A program made the position numbers and the translations under genes. From Saxidomus purpurata (lineage: Eukaryota; Mollusca; Bivalvia; Venerida; Veneridae): a stretch of 64,000 bases of DNA. The notes beneath the pieces are model-generated. The model saw only the letters and a program-made list of their open reading frames with translations. It was not told the DNA's origin and searched no databases. Shown piece after piece: positions 22,455 through 34,619 of the stretch; the first letter of the stretch is position 1; the number at the start of each line of letters is the position of its first letter. Where the stretch lies: contig JAFMSR010000009.1 in the NCBI GenBank assembly GCA_022818135.1, positions 14,621,618-14,685,617 on the forward strand, read 5' to 3'.

Positions 22455-22735
22455 TGACTCCTGTTTATCTTAACCTCTCTGAAGTCAAATTCCTGCTTAT
22501 CTCAAACTCTCTAAAGTCAAATTCCTGCTTATCTCAAACTATCTTAAGTCAAATTCCTGCTTTTTTCAAACTGTTAAGTCTAATTTCCGCTTGTCTTGTA
22601 TTCTCTTTAGTCAAATTCCTTTTTTTATCTCAAACTGTCTTAAGTCAAATTCCTGTCTATCTCAAACTCTCTTAAGTCAAATTTCTGCTTATCTCAAATT
22701 ATTTTAAGTCAAATTCCTGTCTATCTCAAAGTCAC
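22455..22735 (+). repeat. Minisatellite of about 30-bp units
   Basis: About nine units of aagtcaaattcctgcttatc followed by tcaaactctctt, with internal deletions in the middle units. Confidence 0.88.
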
Positions 22736-22739
22736 TTGC

Positions 22740-25060
22740 TTGCTGTGCCAGTGTATTTGCAAAATAAGTCAATCTGATTCAGTGAAATTTCTTATAAAGT
22801 TGAAAATATTCTACTGGAACCCAAAGACTTTGACATAGTACCAACCAACTGTATTAAACATGTTGTAAATCAAATTTTTACGATTCTGCTATTGCACTTT
22901 GTTCTATATCTGCTTGGGTCTAAAAACAAGACTTTTGTCTGAATATACCAGTACATAGTATGTTTTTATAAGTATAGAATAAGTTATTGATATTTTTAAA
23001 TGTATATAGTGTTGTTTATTTTAGTCCATGACATTTTATAGATGTGATATTATGGTAAGAGTGGTAAACTGTAGACATTTTGTGATTTAATTTTGTTTAA
23101 GTTTACACATTCAGTATTTCTGTATCTGTATAAAACATTATATTTTGAATATATATATTCTGTTAATGCTCAAAGATGCAAAATATAACATCAGAAGTTT
23201 TAAAAATATATTTTGTTCTATTGTTTTAGATGTTTAAAGTTTGCTGGGGGGTTGGATGACAGGAAAATAAAAAGTTTATTTTTTAACTTACACGTAGGTT
23301 ACCAACAAAAGGACCCCCTCCCCCCTCGGAGCAGACGGAACACTTTAGTTACATACAGTATTTATTACATAATGAAGCAAGTATTTTAATATTCTGACAC
23401 AGATAAAACAGATCGGAGTATTTCTTTAGTGTATTAAGAGATTATATAAACAGGGTATTTTTTGTTTATCCTTATTCATTACTTTACAAAGATTGAACAG
23501 TACTCATAAACAAACCGCTTCAGTGGAAGAGCACTTGGCATGTTAGAATCACTACCATCTGGTTTTAATTGAGCCAATCTGAGCAGATAACCAATGTTTT
23601 GTTTTATATTTATGGTCTGACATCTTTTAAAAAAATAAAGTCTTAGAGGATATTTAAATGTTATTATTGTTACAGTAGATCTTTACTTTACATACAGAGG
23701 TGCTGTATTGGTACTTTTATTGTCTGTGAGGGGTATGGCAAGTCAGCAGTACTGAGATTCAAACCAGAGTCCATAGCTGTGCAGGCTGAACTTGATCCAT
23801 ACCGTGGCAGACCATAGTTTTTATCAAGACATTGCCTATTTATAATGTTTTCTATTTAGCATGTATATTATGTATGTACATAGTATTACAAAGTCCCTTT
23901 GCTTGCAGTGAGTATTATTCTTATTTTTTGTTAAAAAGTTGAATTCTATATAGTATTTTCAAATGTGCATTTAATTTACATAAATTTTGTTAAATATATG
24001 TATTATATTTCATTGTTTTGTGTAGATTGTTTTTATTATGTCAAATATTGTGCTTACTTGCATAAGCCTTTAAGCTGAATTTCTTTACTATTTGTATCAT
24101 GTACCAGTACATATTTGCAGGCATTTGTGTGTCATCTTTATATATTTCATCACTAACATAGGAAGGTATGGAAGCATTAATAATTCATCTTAATATACAT
24201 TCCAATTTCAGCACTGCAAGTAGAAATACATGATAAAAAAAAACAAACAAACAAAATGTTGTTTAAAGAGAGATACAAAATCACCAGTTTTTGATTTGAA
24301 TGAAGTTTTTGTTAGACTGTGACTTGTTATACTACAACTACACATTCAGGCAGAGAACAAGTCAACTTTCACATTATCCATAGACAGAGATGTTTCAGAG
24401 GTCTAAATTTGTTTGTAATATCTTAACTACTGAAGATGTAAAGCTATTCTATAAGATAAGGATCTATATTTAGGTCTGATCGAGGACTTTTGTAGAACTT
24501 TAGTGACATAGGAAGAATAGAACACAATCAGGTAACTCTGTTACAATACAAAACCAAAGTTATGTTTTAAATTTGCTCAACAAAATAATTAAGTTTAACA
24601 TTTAGACTGAAGGAGATTTTAGAATAAATTGCTCAAAAGTGAATCACTTTACATCAGCTTTTATTTGTATACAATTAATATCATGTTCAGGTGATAGCTG
24701 TGTCACAAAAAGTGTCACAAAAACAGTCACTTTGTGTAGTGTAGTAAACACCTTTTCATATACTATAGTACATTAGATATAATACGCTTTCTTTAAATGC
24801 CAAAGTAAAGTTTGAAACATGAAATGAAATTGGTGTAAATTTAAGTGGATCTTGTTGTCTGTACTGAAATATAGGTACAAACCATACTTACTAAGTTTGT
24901 CAGAATTTTTTCCAGGAGATGCCTGATTTCCTGGGAGATTCCTGGTTTTAATGATGCTAATTTTAGTGAAATCATTTTCAGGACTTTCTGATGGATTTTC
25001 TTAAAAGTTGTGTGTCGTCAGCAATTAGGTCGTGCCAGTAATAAAAACTGCAGTCTTCAT
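22740..25060. other. AT-rich non-coding sequence
   Basis: No supportable exon. A short phrase, gtatcatgtacc.gtacatatttgcaggcatt, near 24090 repeats one at 21130-21165, suggesting a small duplicated or dispersed repeat. Confidence 0.5.
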
Positions 25061-25064
25061 GGAA

Positions 25065-25395
25065 TCATCATGAGATCTGTCAGAATAGTTGTCTCAATGT
25101 TCTCTAGGTTGGCATTGAAACTGGGTCAGGTAGGGTCAAAAACTAGGTCACCAGGTCAGATCATGAAAAGACCTTGTTCACACAGTAGAGACTGCATTTT
25201 GTATCATTGGTTAGAATATTTGTCTTAGTGAACTCTAGGACGAGTCCGAAACTGGGTCATGTGATGTCAAAAAGTAGGTCACATGGTCAGATAATTAAAA
25301 AAAAACGTGTTTGAAGCGACAGTTATGGAATTTGGACTGTGTGTACATTTTTTTCAAGCAGATTGGCTGACCTGGGTCATGACATTTTACCTAAT
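25065..25395 (+). repeat. Degenerate gggtca-rich array
   Basis: Two to three diverged units of about 140 bp with tctctaggttggcattgaaactgg and aactaggtcaccaggtcaga. It is an array core without visible element ends. The following sequence to 26270 holds no supportable gene. Confidence 0.5.
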
Positions 25396-26277
25396 ATCTT
25401 ACCTTTAGGAACAATGGAATTAAGCTGAACGATGTAGGGGGCCATCATGGCCCAGTTGTTGAAGTCAAATCTGGAAAACTTGGGATGTATGACAAACATC
25501 TTTCTTAATGTGAAAGTATAAATTATCTTTATACTAATAAGGACAGTATTGTATTTAGAAGTGAACATTCTAGGATGTAAATGAATAAAACTGACAGAGA
25601 ACTCTTTTATATATCGCTGTTGATTTATACAGGATGCTAGTAGTCTGTCAACACAGTTACCATGGTCACACCAAACATATTGTTCCATATGGCATGGATT
25701 ATTGACTACGAAATTTTTCACTGAAAATAGACTGATATTATTCATAATAAAAATATAACAATTTTCTACGCATTTAAGTTTTGAAAATGCTTAGTTATTA
25801 ATCTTAGATAATTGTATTTGGATAATAAAATTATATAAGATATTTAGTGTTGATTGTGTTTTCATTTCTGTGAAGACTTTATATTAGATTTGTACCTGAG
25901 TAATTTCTTCACTGCCAGCCTAAGGTAGGGGTCTTCTTAAGGTCCTCTTTGCAGTACAACTTCTGTCATAGGGTGGTACAGTCTGTCAACACACGCTTGG
26001 GTCTGTTCACGCAGGGGCATGACTAAATTAAATGTTGTACCTGACTATGACATACTTGTTTTGTCACCTTTGCCTTGACAAGGTATTGGATGCAGTGAAT
26101 AACTGCTTAAGATTGCCATGTGTTAGAAAATTTGAAAATATCACCCATTGGTTTTCAGATTTTTTAAAGTTGGCCTACTGTCCTTTATCTGAAGAAGTCA
26201 TAGGTGTTGGGCCAAAAGTTTTTTTTTAAGAATGTTTAGGGGCCTGGTACTAACCTACATACATTGGTGAGTTTGTC

Positions 26278-26706
26278 ACACTGTCGTGCTTATTGCTTCA
26301 TCTAAGTGATTCTGATGCAAATTTCTTCACACTTGGTCACAAAGTAACTTTTCCATCGCATCATCTCCCTTGGTCTTTTTGATTATTGGACCCCGGGTCA
26401 AAATTGACACCGGGCTTTATTTTACATAGATTTCTATAGGAAAAAAACTGAAAAAAATATCTTTTCTGAAACCACAAAAACCTAGAGATTAGATATTTGG
26501 CATGTAGCATTACCCAGTAGACATCTACCAAGACAGTTCAAATCATGATCCACGCCGTACGGGGTTCATTTAATTTGACATAGGCTAATATAGGGAAAAC
26601 TCGTCTAGTTTGAAACCACATGGCTTAGAGCTTAGCTATTTCGAATGTAGCATTGTGTAAAAAACGTCCCCAAAAAATTAAAAAAAAAAAACCCCCCAAC
26701 CCCCAC

Positions 26707-26778
<72 letters not shown>

Positions 26779-27140
26779 GAAAACCCCCCCCCTTGGTCCT
26801 CTGTCTAGAATGAATGTTCTAATCATGACCCACGGGTCAAAATAGACCCCACCCAGGGTCTCACTTGATTTCCCATTGAGATATACAGGAAACTCTTGTC
26901 TGAGACCAAAAAGCTCAAGCTCAGATTAGATATTTGGCTTAAAGGATTTTACCTAGTGGTCCTGTACCGAGATTGTTCCAATCATACTTCTTGGCAACAT
27001 CATCATCAACAAAATGTAACCCGATGTAAAAAAGCTTGACCTGGGGGTTCTGTTTTAAACAATCTTTGGAGAGGTCTACTACACAATGCCCTATTCCAAA
27101 TATCTAAGCTCTAAGCCATGTGGTTTTTAACAAATAAGCC
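26278..27140. repeat. Degenerate array interrupted by poly(A)/poly(C) tract
   Basis: Blocks such as gacccacgggtcaaaat.gac and agcttagatatttgg recur three to four times in both orientations. The middle (26676-26790) is an A-rich run of nearly 70 bases bounded by C-rich runs. Confidence 0.6.
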
Positions 27141-27409
27141 TAGGTAAAATCAAATTAGTTTTTGTAATCAGTACAAATTTAAAAGACTATTTTTTCGCTT
27201 TTGGGCACGAATTGTAAATAAAAGGCCCTTGGCTTTTGAACTTCGTGTTTTAGATTAGTTTAAACATATTTTATTGCAAAATATTATACATGTTCAATAA
27301 GAAAGTATACTTTTACAAATTTGGCAAAAGTTTTACTAACATTATAAATTGGCCCTCTCCATCCCCATGTTTCTATCAGATCAAATACTATTTCTGGTCT
27401 AGTAGGAGT

Positions 27410-27600
27410 AGCTGTCACTTGCAATTTTGATTTGATTTGATCTGAAAGAGATTTTATCAAGGTCCGTCCAAAAGCTAAATGTTTAGCTTGTGTCTTAGAT
27501 GAGACCCCGGCATGTCTCCCGTCATGCCTAGAAAAGTAGAATTTTGAAGCCAGAAAAGGATAAATTTACCTGACTGCAATTTCCAGTCAGTATCGGCGAG
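27410..27600 (+). repeat. Copy 1 of a 27.4/29.7-kb direct repeat
   Basis: It starts in tttgatttgatttgat and includes gagaccccggcatgtctccc and cctgactgcaatttccag. The second copy is at 29735-29905 in the same orientation. Identity looks high but with several indels. Confidence 0.8.
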
Positions 27601-27679
27601 TTTTCCTGGTGAGATTTTCAATGAGTGATCAGCTCAGCGCTTTGATTTATCGTTGGTACCGGTTTCCCATATGACCAAC

Positions 27680-27925
27680 GCCCCCAGAAGAGTTTAGTTA
27701 TTTAGGTTTCGGGGGATAGTGCAAGATACAGAAAGCGTCCCAATTCCAGAGACACCCCTGGTTCTTTATCATGCCAGGTTTTCACCCATACATGGGACCT
27801 CGGTTTTTAAGTCTCATCCGAAAAACTGTTAGTAATTTTAGTTGGTCAGCCCTGGGAATCGAACCCACAACCCCGAGATTACAAGTCTCGTGCTCTACCT
27901 ATTGAGCTATCCGGGCTGACAAAGA
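27680..27925 (-). mobile_element. tRNA-derived SINE, minus strand
   Basis: The head on the minus strand has A box tagctcaataggtagagc, an anticodon arm CGAGA/TCTCG with loop containing TGT (Thr-like), and B box gggttcgattccc. GTCAGCCC at its start pairs with GGGCTGAC at its end, but the usual two-base linker before the D arm is five bases, so it is not a functional tRNA. The body continues to about 27680. Confidence 0.7.
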
Positions 27926-28129
27926 GTGATCAGCTCGTAGTGCCTCAGAGGTAGTGATTGTCTCGTGACTTAGCCAGCCACATCACACAGCAGGTGCTCC
28001 AGTATCTCTCACGACAGAAGTTCGCTGTCTAACAGTGACTGCAAAGGCTTTTCAAGAGACTCAGAAACACGTCTCGCACATGCTGAAAACCCTTCATATT
28101 CACTGCCGAGAGACTAGGGTGGGTACAAA

Positions 28130-28320
28130 GACGTCTAAACCCACCCGGGCGGGCCAAAAAACACAACTAGGCGTAATTTAGCACACCACCCAAGGCGTGG
28201 GTGGGCCAACAAACACGACTAGGCGTAAGTTAGCACACAACCCACTCCAGAGCACCCCAAGATGGGCGGGCCAACAAACACAACTAGGCATAAGTTAGCA
28301 CACCACCCATTCCAGGTATC
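28130..28320 (+). repeat. Tandem repeat, three units of about 60-70 bp
   Basis: Each unit has gggcgggccaacaaacacaa-like text followed by ctaggcgtaagttagcacac and acccac. C-rich and G-rich blocks alternate. No gene seen. Confidence 0.75.
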
Positions 28321-28469
28321 CTGCTGCATGATGAGATACCAGCCCCATTGCCCAACAGCATTCCCAGAGCACACACTACTTCATAACTCATCTACGATCT
28401 TTCCAGTTCCACTGGCAAAGAGAAATTTAGAGTCCCACAAGTAGGTCACCCACGCGGTCAATACGACCT

Positions 28470-28870
28470 AGATGTGAATGACCTGTCCGAAACGTGGCAA
28501 GTAAGGATGCCTCCCCCAGCACAGTCGCTGTAAGGGAGGTCTTCTGTCTTCTAGCCGTCTGCCGCCATCGTGCTGTCTGTTGTGTTGGTCCCCTGCCACC
28601 CAGTACACGTCACCGGCACGCAGGGATTCTGGAGGTTGGTGGACATCACACACCGTGCGTCTTCGTTGCTGCGATGAACAAACGGCCCTTGTCAGGGTCA
28701 CTCCCCTCGTCGTTAGCTGAGGCCCCGACAGCCACCAGATCGAGTTTGGACCGAAGACCTGTTTTGGACCAAAGTCCTGTTTGTTGTGGTGTTGATCCAG
28801 TGTCCGTCGAGACCCCACGCCTGATCTGCGACTTCGTTTTTCCCTGCGACACAATTTGTAGTCAAACTCT
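28470..28870. other. GC-rich island with open frames on both strands
   Basis: Base composition is far more GC-rich than the neighbours, and frames of 127-128 codons are open on both strands across the same bases. None shows a domain I recognise. It could be the internal part of a retroelement or a CpG-rich repeat. Confidence 0.4.
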
Positions 28871-29224
28871 ACTGTAATGGAGATATTTCTTTCTTTTTAT
28901 TTTTGGTGGAAGATCTTAGGCGATGGTGGTTTGTCTGTTGTCCGTCCGTCTGCCCGTAAAGTTTTCTTTGATAACACTCTACAAGTCACTCTTTTTATTT
29001 GACTGCGCTATTCGAAAACCAAGTTATTGTAAAACCTTGATAACACTCTACAGGTCACAGTTTCCAGAAGATTTCAGAAAACTTACTCAGAAGTTTCAAA
29101 TTGCCTGAAATCTATGTTTATTTATGCAATTTATTCAATTTAAGTAATGAGTCTTAACCAAAAGAAGATACAGAGCTGGAAAAGTGTGAAAAATATTACT
29201 GTCAAGTTTTATCTTTATGTTGTA

Positions 29225-29345
29225 AGAAGGCGCCAAGTGTCACAGGGTGAGAAAAATGTGCAACCTGACCAGGACGCGAACCCGGGACCTTTCGCTTAAA
29301 CGGGGCAAATGCTCTCACGACTGAGCTAGCTAGCCGGCCGCTTAC
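29225..29345 (-). mobile_element. tRNA-like SINE head, second family
   Basis: On the minus strand: A box tagctcagtcgtgagagc, B box gggttcgcgtcc, then caggttgcacatttttctca. D and T arms are well formed. The arms do not form a full tRNA acceptor stem, so a SINE or tRNA pseudogene is favoured. Confidence 0.65.
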
Positions 29346-29734
29346 AGTTTTTCTCCAAAATTGATTTATTTATCAAGTCTCTCTCAAAACAGGTTAAAAC
29401 GATCAAAGAGATATATCATTGAGTACATTGGTTCTATAATCGTTTATGATATAGTCTGACTTTAACCCTTGAGCTACGACCTTTCCTCGGTTTTACCGCT
29501 GCTTTACAATAAGATAAAAGTACATCCACGGCTCTGTGCTCGAAATCGAACTATAAATGGTGTATTCACCAAAGTGCTAGACAACTTTCATGGTAACTGG
29601 CCACCTCTCTTTGCATTGGAGACATTAGCATCTCTATTAAGATACTTGATTCGTAACTAGTTATGTCTCACGCTGCTCAAGATTTACATTTGTACTTGCA
29701 CTACGATCTTGGGGGGAAAAGGCCTAACTGATTT

Positions 29735-30100
29735 GATTTGATTTGATGAGAATTTTATCAAGGTCCGTCCCAAAGAGCATGTATGTTAGCTTAGTATTGG
29801 GATGAGACCCCGGCATGTCTCCCGTCATGCCTAAAAGACTAAATTTTGAAGCCAAAAAATAGGAGAAATTTACCTGACTGCAATTTCCAGCCAGTATAGC
29901 CAAAGGTTGAATTTGATTGGTTGCCAAAGAGTAGGCCCGTCACGGCGACCAATGAGATCTGAGTGTGATTGACCTAAAAAAGGCCTAACACTTGTTCTGT
30001 GGCTATTTATACCGCTCGTCAGGGCTAATAAACAGACTTTTGCTTCTTGTTGTTGTTGTAGGAGCTTAACGCGCATTCTGGTCATTTTAACAGGCGGGCA
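29735..30100 (+). mobile_element. Possible solo LTR (contains direct-repeat copy 2)
   Basis: It begins with the direct repeat shared with 27410-27600. It then has a TATA-like ctatttatacc, aataaa (30029-30034) and a ttgttgttgttg tract before ttaacgcgcattctgg. The spacing of TATA, poly(A) signal and TG-rich end resembles an LTR promoter/terminator, but no paired internal region was identified. Confidence 0.35.
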
Positions 30101-30109
30101 GTTTACCTA

Positions 30110-30290
30110 GAACTATCGTTCCTGGGAAGAACCAGTTCTAGACTCCTATATTTCGTAAGAAACTGCCAACTTTATCACATGAAGAGACATGGTCTGTATC
30201 ACGGCTCGAACCCATGACCCTGAACCTACGAGCGGTCACGGTAATTTCAAGTCAGCGGCTCTAACCACTAGACCACGGTGGCTGACTTAC
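30110..30290 (-). mobile_element. Nearly complete tRNA-derived SINE, minus strand
   Basis: On the minus strand: gtggtctagtggttagag (A box region), catgggttcgagcc (B box), then tgataaagttggcagtttct and a ggttcttccc end. The best reference copy in the window for the family at 1975, 7330, 10375 and 20575. Confidence 0.8.
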
Positions 30291-30299
30291 ATACTTTTG

Positions 30300-32025
30300 C
30301 AGATGCACCTTCACTTATGCACGACATCTCTGTCTAGACAAATTGATACGAAGGAAGGGAAACATCTCTCATCATTTTCTTTCTGACGTGATATATTTTG
30401 ACGTGTTGAATCAGTCCGATCCAAAAGAAAAGTATAAAAAATTACGGTCCGTAAATGAATTTGAACTGAATTACTCCATTTTGCTTCCGCAACCTTCCTT
30501 GTCAACCAATACATGACTGTTGTGTTTCAACACAAACAACTTTTCAGATACTTTTCCTTTGAATCAGACTGATTTCAACTTTAGGATTCACGGTATGCAG
30601 GGTTTTCTTGAAAGTATGTACAAGTTTTACCGGTTTATATGTATTTACGTAGAAATCGAGTAGAAGCCTCTTCTATGTACATGATCGTGAGGAATTCGAG
30701 AACGGCATGCGCACCATTTCTTGTTGTTTTGGAAATATTTGATGGATTTCAATCAAATAAAAGTGTCATCGGTTAGATAAATTATGCCAAGTGCCGACCA
30801 CAAAGAGATAATAGTAACCTGGTCGTTTTTGCAGCAATTTTCTTAGTTAACTAGCGGGAATGTTTTGACTCCATTAGATACCTATTTTTATTTCCTTACG
30901 GAAAAGGCATATGTAAGTCCATAGAGTATATGTACCTGTGGGTCTAAATAATAGCCATGTCATTTGTTTAAAGTGCAACGAGTTTCTCTAATAACCAGTC
31001 TGAAAGATAAACGACTTGACGAATTTATAAAATATAAATAAAACAAAAACAACAACAAAAACACCATTCGACTTCATCAGGAACTTCAGTGTTGAAAATG
31101 ATTTCAAGAGCACGTCAAAAAACACGCAGTTAAAAACATATTGTAAACTTAAAGTGCTAAACTTTCTGCAGGTTCACATTTCTATCTTAAGGTGTCAGGT
31201 TTATGGAAACATTCGTGCCGAAATATAAATATTACTGACATCTGAATACTCATCTGTTTATTCATGTTGTTCTATGACGGTTGAACCGGGTGAATGTCGA
31301 CTGTTTTAATGTACATGTATAGCTAATTATTTGACATTTCGGTCGGTGAAGAAAAGAATAATCTGAAGTGGCATTTTCTGTGTGCCGCAGAAAAGGGAAA
31401 TTAATTTAAAAACTTTACTGTAGTCTTAGAAAATCAAACCATCTTTGTTAAGATGTTTGCGGGAAGCACATGTATCACGTGTTTACTATATACGTTTTAT
31501 GCTACATGTAACACACTACATTTGAAAAATATGTTTCTCTATAATGTACAATGTTGTTTTATTACCTAAAAAACACATGGGATGTTGTGTTAACGTAACT
31601 GCAATTAGACTGCACCAACCGTAATGTTGTATGCCTGTCTGATATTCTTGTAGTTTTAATAAGTTCTTGTGTAGACGTCTGTAGACAGCGTTTAAATAGA
31701 TACCGATAGAAATAATCCCGTCTTGGGTCTTATTTATATACAATCCCATCAGTGTGCGGAATATATCAGTGTGCGGAATATATCAGAGTTCTACATCTCT
31801 CAAGACATGAGAAATTCAAATCAGGTTTATAGAATCATAATACAAGTTCACATATCAAGTCCCATAACTTTTATTTCTTTATTTCCCTTTTTGGACTTTG
31901 AATATGTACAAAACATTTTAGTACTTTTTTAAAACATATGCATGCATTGAGTTAAAACTTCACACAAATCTTAGAGATATTTAAATGCAGCTAAACACAT
32001 ATCATAGTACACAAAGTTTATTTAC
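30300..32025. other. Unannotated AT-rich stretch
   Basis: No supportable exon, RNA gene or element ends were found. It includes a tandem gtgtgcggaatatatca pair at 31752-31785. Confidence 0.5.
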
Positions 32026-32029
32026 TCTC

Positions 32030-34615
32030 GCCCTGTCCTGTCGCGTACCGTCCCATTCCGTCCCGAAGAGTCTTTTTTTCAGGGGACATCACGCTTACTG
32101 ACTTATTATAAGATGTCAAGATTTACTTCCCTTGTTTTAGGGACATCGCTCTTACCCCTTTATTCTGAAACGACAAGCTCCACCCTCCTGTCTCAGGGAA
32201 CACCACTTTAATCAACTAATTATAAGACGTCAAGATTTATCTCCCCTGTCTTATCGACTAAATTATTATAAGACGACAACCTTTACATCCCCTCATTCAG
32301 CGGACACTTCACTCACCGACTTACTGTAAGACTAACTGTAAGACGTCAATATTCACCTTCCTGTCTCAGGGGACATCACTCCTACAGCTTTATTCTAAAA
32401 TGACTAGCTTCACCTCTCCTGTCTCAGGGAACATCACTTTCATCGAATAATTATACGACCTCAAGATGTATCTCCCCTGTCTCGGGCGACATCATTCTTA
32501 CCGACTAATTATAATACGGCAACCTTTACATCCCCTATTTCGGTGGACACTGCACTTACCGACTAACTGTAAGACGTCAAAATTCATCTCCCTGTCACTC
32601 CTACCGCTTTATCCTAAAACGTAAATCTTCACTTTCCCTTGTGCAGGGGACATCACTCTAATTGACTTATTTTTAAGACGTCAAGATTTACTAAGATTTA
32701 CATCACTTTAGACAACTTATTTAACGACGTAAAAAGATTATCTCCCCTTTTTTAGTGGACATCACTCTTATGAGAAAAACGACACCAAATACTCCCCCTC
32801 TCATGAGATATAAATCTTACTGACATATTTTAAGACGTGAAGATTTACTTCCCCTGTTCCAGGGGACATCACTCTAACTGACTTATTTGAGGACGTCAAG
32901 ATTTACTTCCCCTGTTTCAGGGGACATCACTCTTAATGACTAATTTTAGGACGCCAAGGTTTACTTCCCCCTGATTCAGGGGACATCACTCTTAATGACT
33001 TATTTTAAGAAGTCAAGATTTAATTCCCCTGATTCAGGGGACATCACTCTTTCTGACTTATTTGAGGACGTCAAGATTTACTTCCCCTGTTTCAAGGGAC
33101 ATCACTCTTAATGACGTATTTGAAGACGTCAAGACTTACTTCCCCTGATTCAGGGGACATCACTCTTTATGACTTATTTTAGGACGCGAAGATTTACTTC
33201 CCCTGTTTCAGGAGACAACACTCTTACTAGTTTTTTTTAAGACGTTAAGATTTACTTCCCCTAATTCAGGAGACATCACTGTAACTGAATTATTTTAAGA
33301 CGTCAAGATTTACTTCCCCTGTTTCAGGGGACAGCACTCTTACTAGCTTATTTGAGGACGTCAAGATTTACTTCCCCTGTTCCAGGGGACATCACTCTTA
33401 CTGACTTATTTTAGGACGCCAAGATTTACTTCCCCTGATTCAGGGGACATCACTCTTAATGACTTATTTTAAGAAGTCAAGATTTAATTCCCCTGATTCA
33501 GGGGACATCACTCTTACTGACTTATTTTAGGTCGTCAACATTTACTTCCCCTGTTTCAAGGGACATCACTCTTAATGACTTATTTTTAGACGTCAAGATT
33601 TACTTCCCCTGTTTCAAGGGACATCATTCTTAATGACTTATTTTAGGTCGTCAAGATTTACTTCCCCTGATTCAAGGGATATCACTCTTTATGACTTATT
33701 TTAGGATGTCAAGATTTACTTCCCCTGTATCAAGGGACATCACTCTAACTGACTTATTTGAGGACGTCAAGATTTACTTCCCCTGTTTCAGGGGACATCA
33801 CTCTAACTGACTTATTTGAGGACGTCAAGATTTACTTCCCCTGATTCAAGGGATATCACTCTTTATGACTTATTTTAGGATGTCAAGATTTACTTCCCCT
33901 GTATCAAGGGACATCACTCTAACTGACTTATTTGAGGACGTCAAGATTTACTTCCCCTGTTTCAGGGGACATCACTCTAACTGACTTATTTGAGGACGTC
34001 AAGATTTACTTCCCCTGTTTCAGGGGACATCACTCTTAATGACGTATTTGAAGACGTCAAGATTTACTTTCCCTGATTCAGGGGACATCACTCTTTATGA
34101 CTTATTTTAGGACGCCAAGATTTACTTCCCCTGTTTCAGGGGACATCACTTTTACTGACTGATTTTAAGATGTCAAGATTTACTTCCCTTGATTCAGGGG
34201 ACATCACTCTTACTGACTTATTTTAGGTCGTCAAGATTTACTTCCCCTGTTTCAAGGGACATCACTTTTAATGACTTATTTTAGGATGTCAAGATTTACT
34301 TCCCCTGTTTCAGGGGACATCACTCTAACTGACTTATTTGAGGACGTCAAGATTTACTTCCCACGTTTCAGGGGACATCACTCTTACTGACTTATTTTAA
34401 GATGTCAAGATTTACTTCCCCTGATTCAGGGGACATCACTCTTATTGACTTATTTTAGGTCGTCAAGATTTACTTCCCCTGTTTCAGGGGACGCCTCTCT
34501 TACTGACTTATTTTTAGACCTCAAGATTTACTTCCCCTGTTTCAAGGGACATCATTCTTGATGAGTTATTTTAGGATGTCAATACTTACTTCTCCTGTTT
34601 CAGGAGGGTGCATCA
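32030..34615 (+). repeat. 58-bp satellite array, about 44 units
   Basis: Period 58 (for example unit starts at 33301, 33359, 33417). The unit reads approximately gacgtcaagatttacttccc, ctgtttcaggggacatcact, cttactgacttatttgag. Each unit contains the inverted repeat TCCCCTG-ttt-CAGGGGA. Units at the left end (32.0-32.8 kb) are the most diverged; the centre shows higher-order blocks, for example the pair near 33650-33790 repeated near 33830-33970. Isolated related units are at 43325-43405. Confidence 0.95.
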
Positions 34616-34619
34616 CATG

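Noticed and set aside
27845..27925. Functional tRNA-Thr(TGT) on the minus strand
   Set aside because: The linker before the D arm is too long, the acceptor stem lies in the wrong register and the sequence continues into a SINE-like body.
28468..28877. Gene in the GC-rich island
   Set aside because: Overlapping open frames on both strands are expected from GC-rich composition and none has a recognisable domain or splice context.
32030..34615. Regular repeats resembling a CRISPR array
   Set aside because: Units are contiguous at 58 bp with no unique spacers, the setting is eukaryotic, and the internal hairpin is simply part of a satellite monomer.
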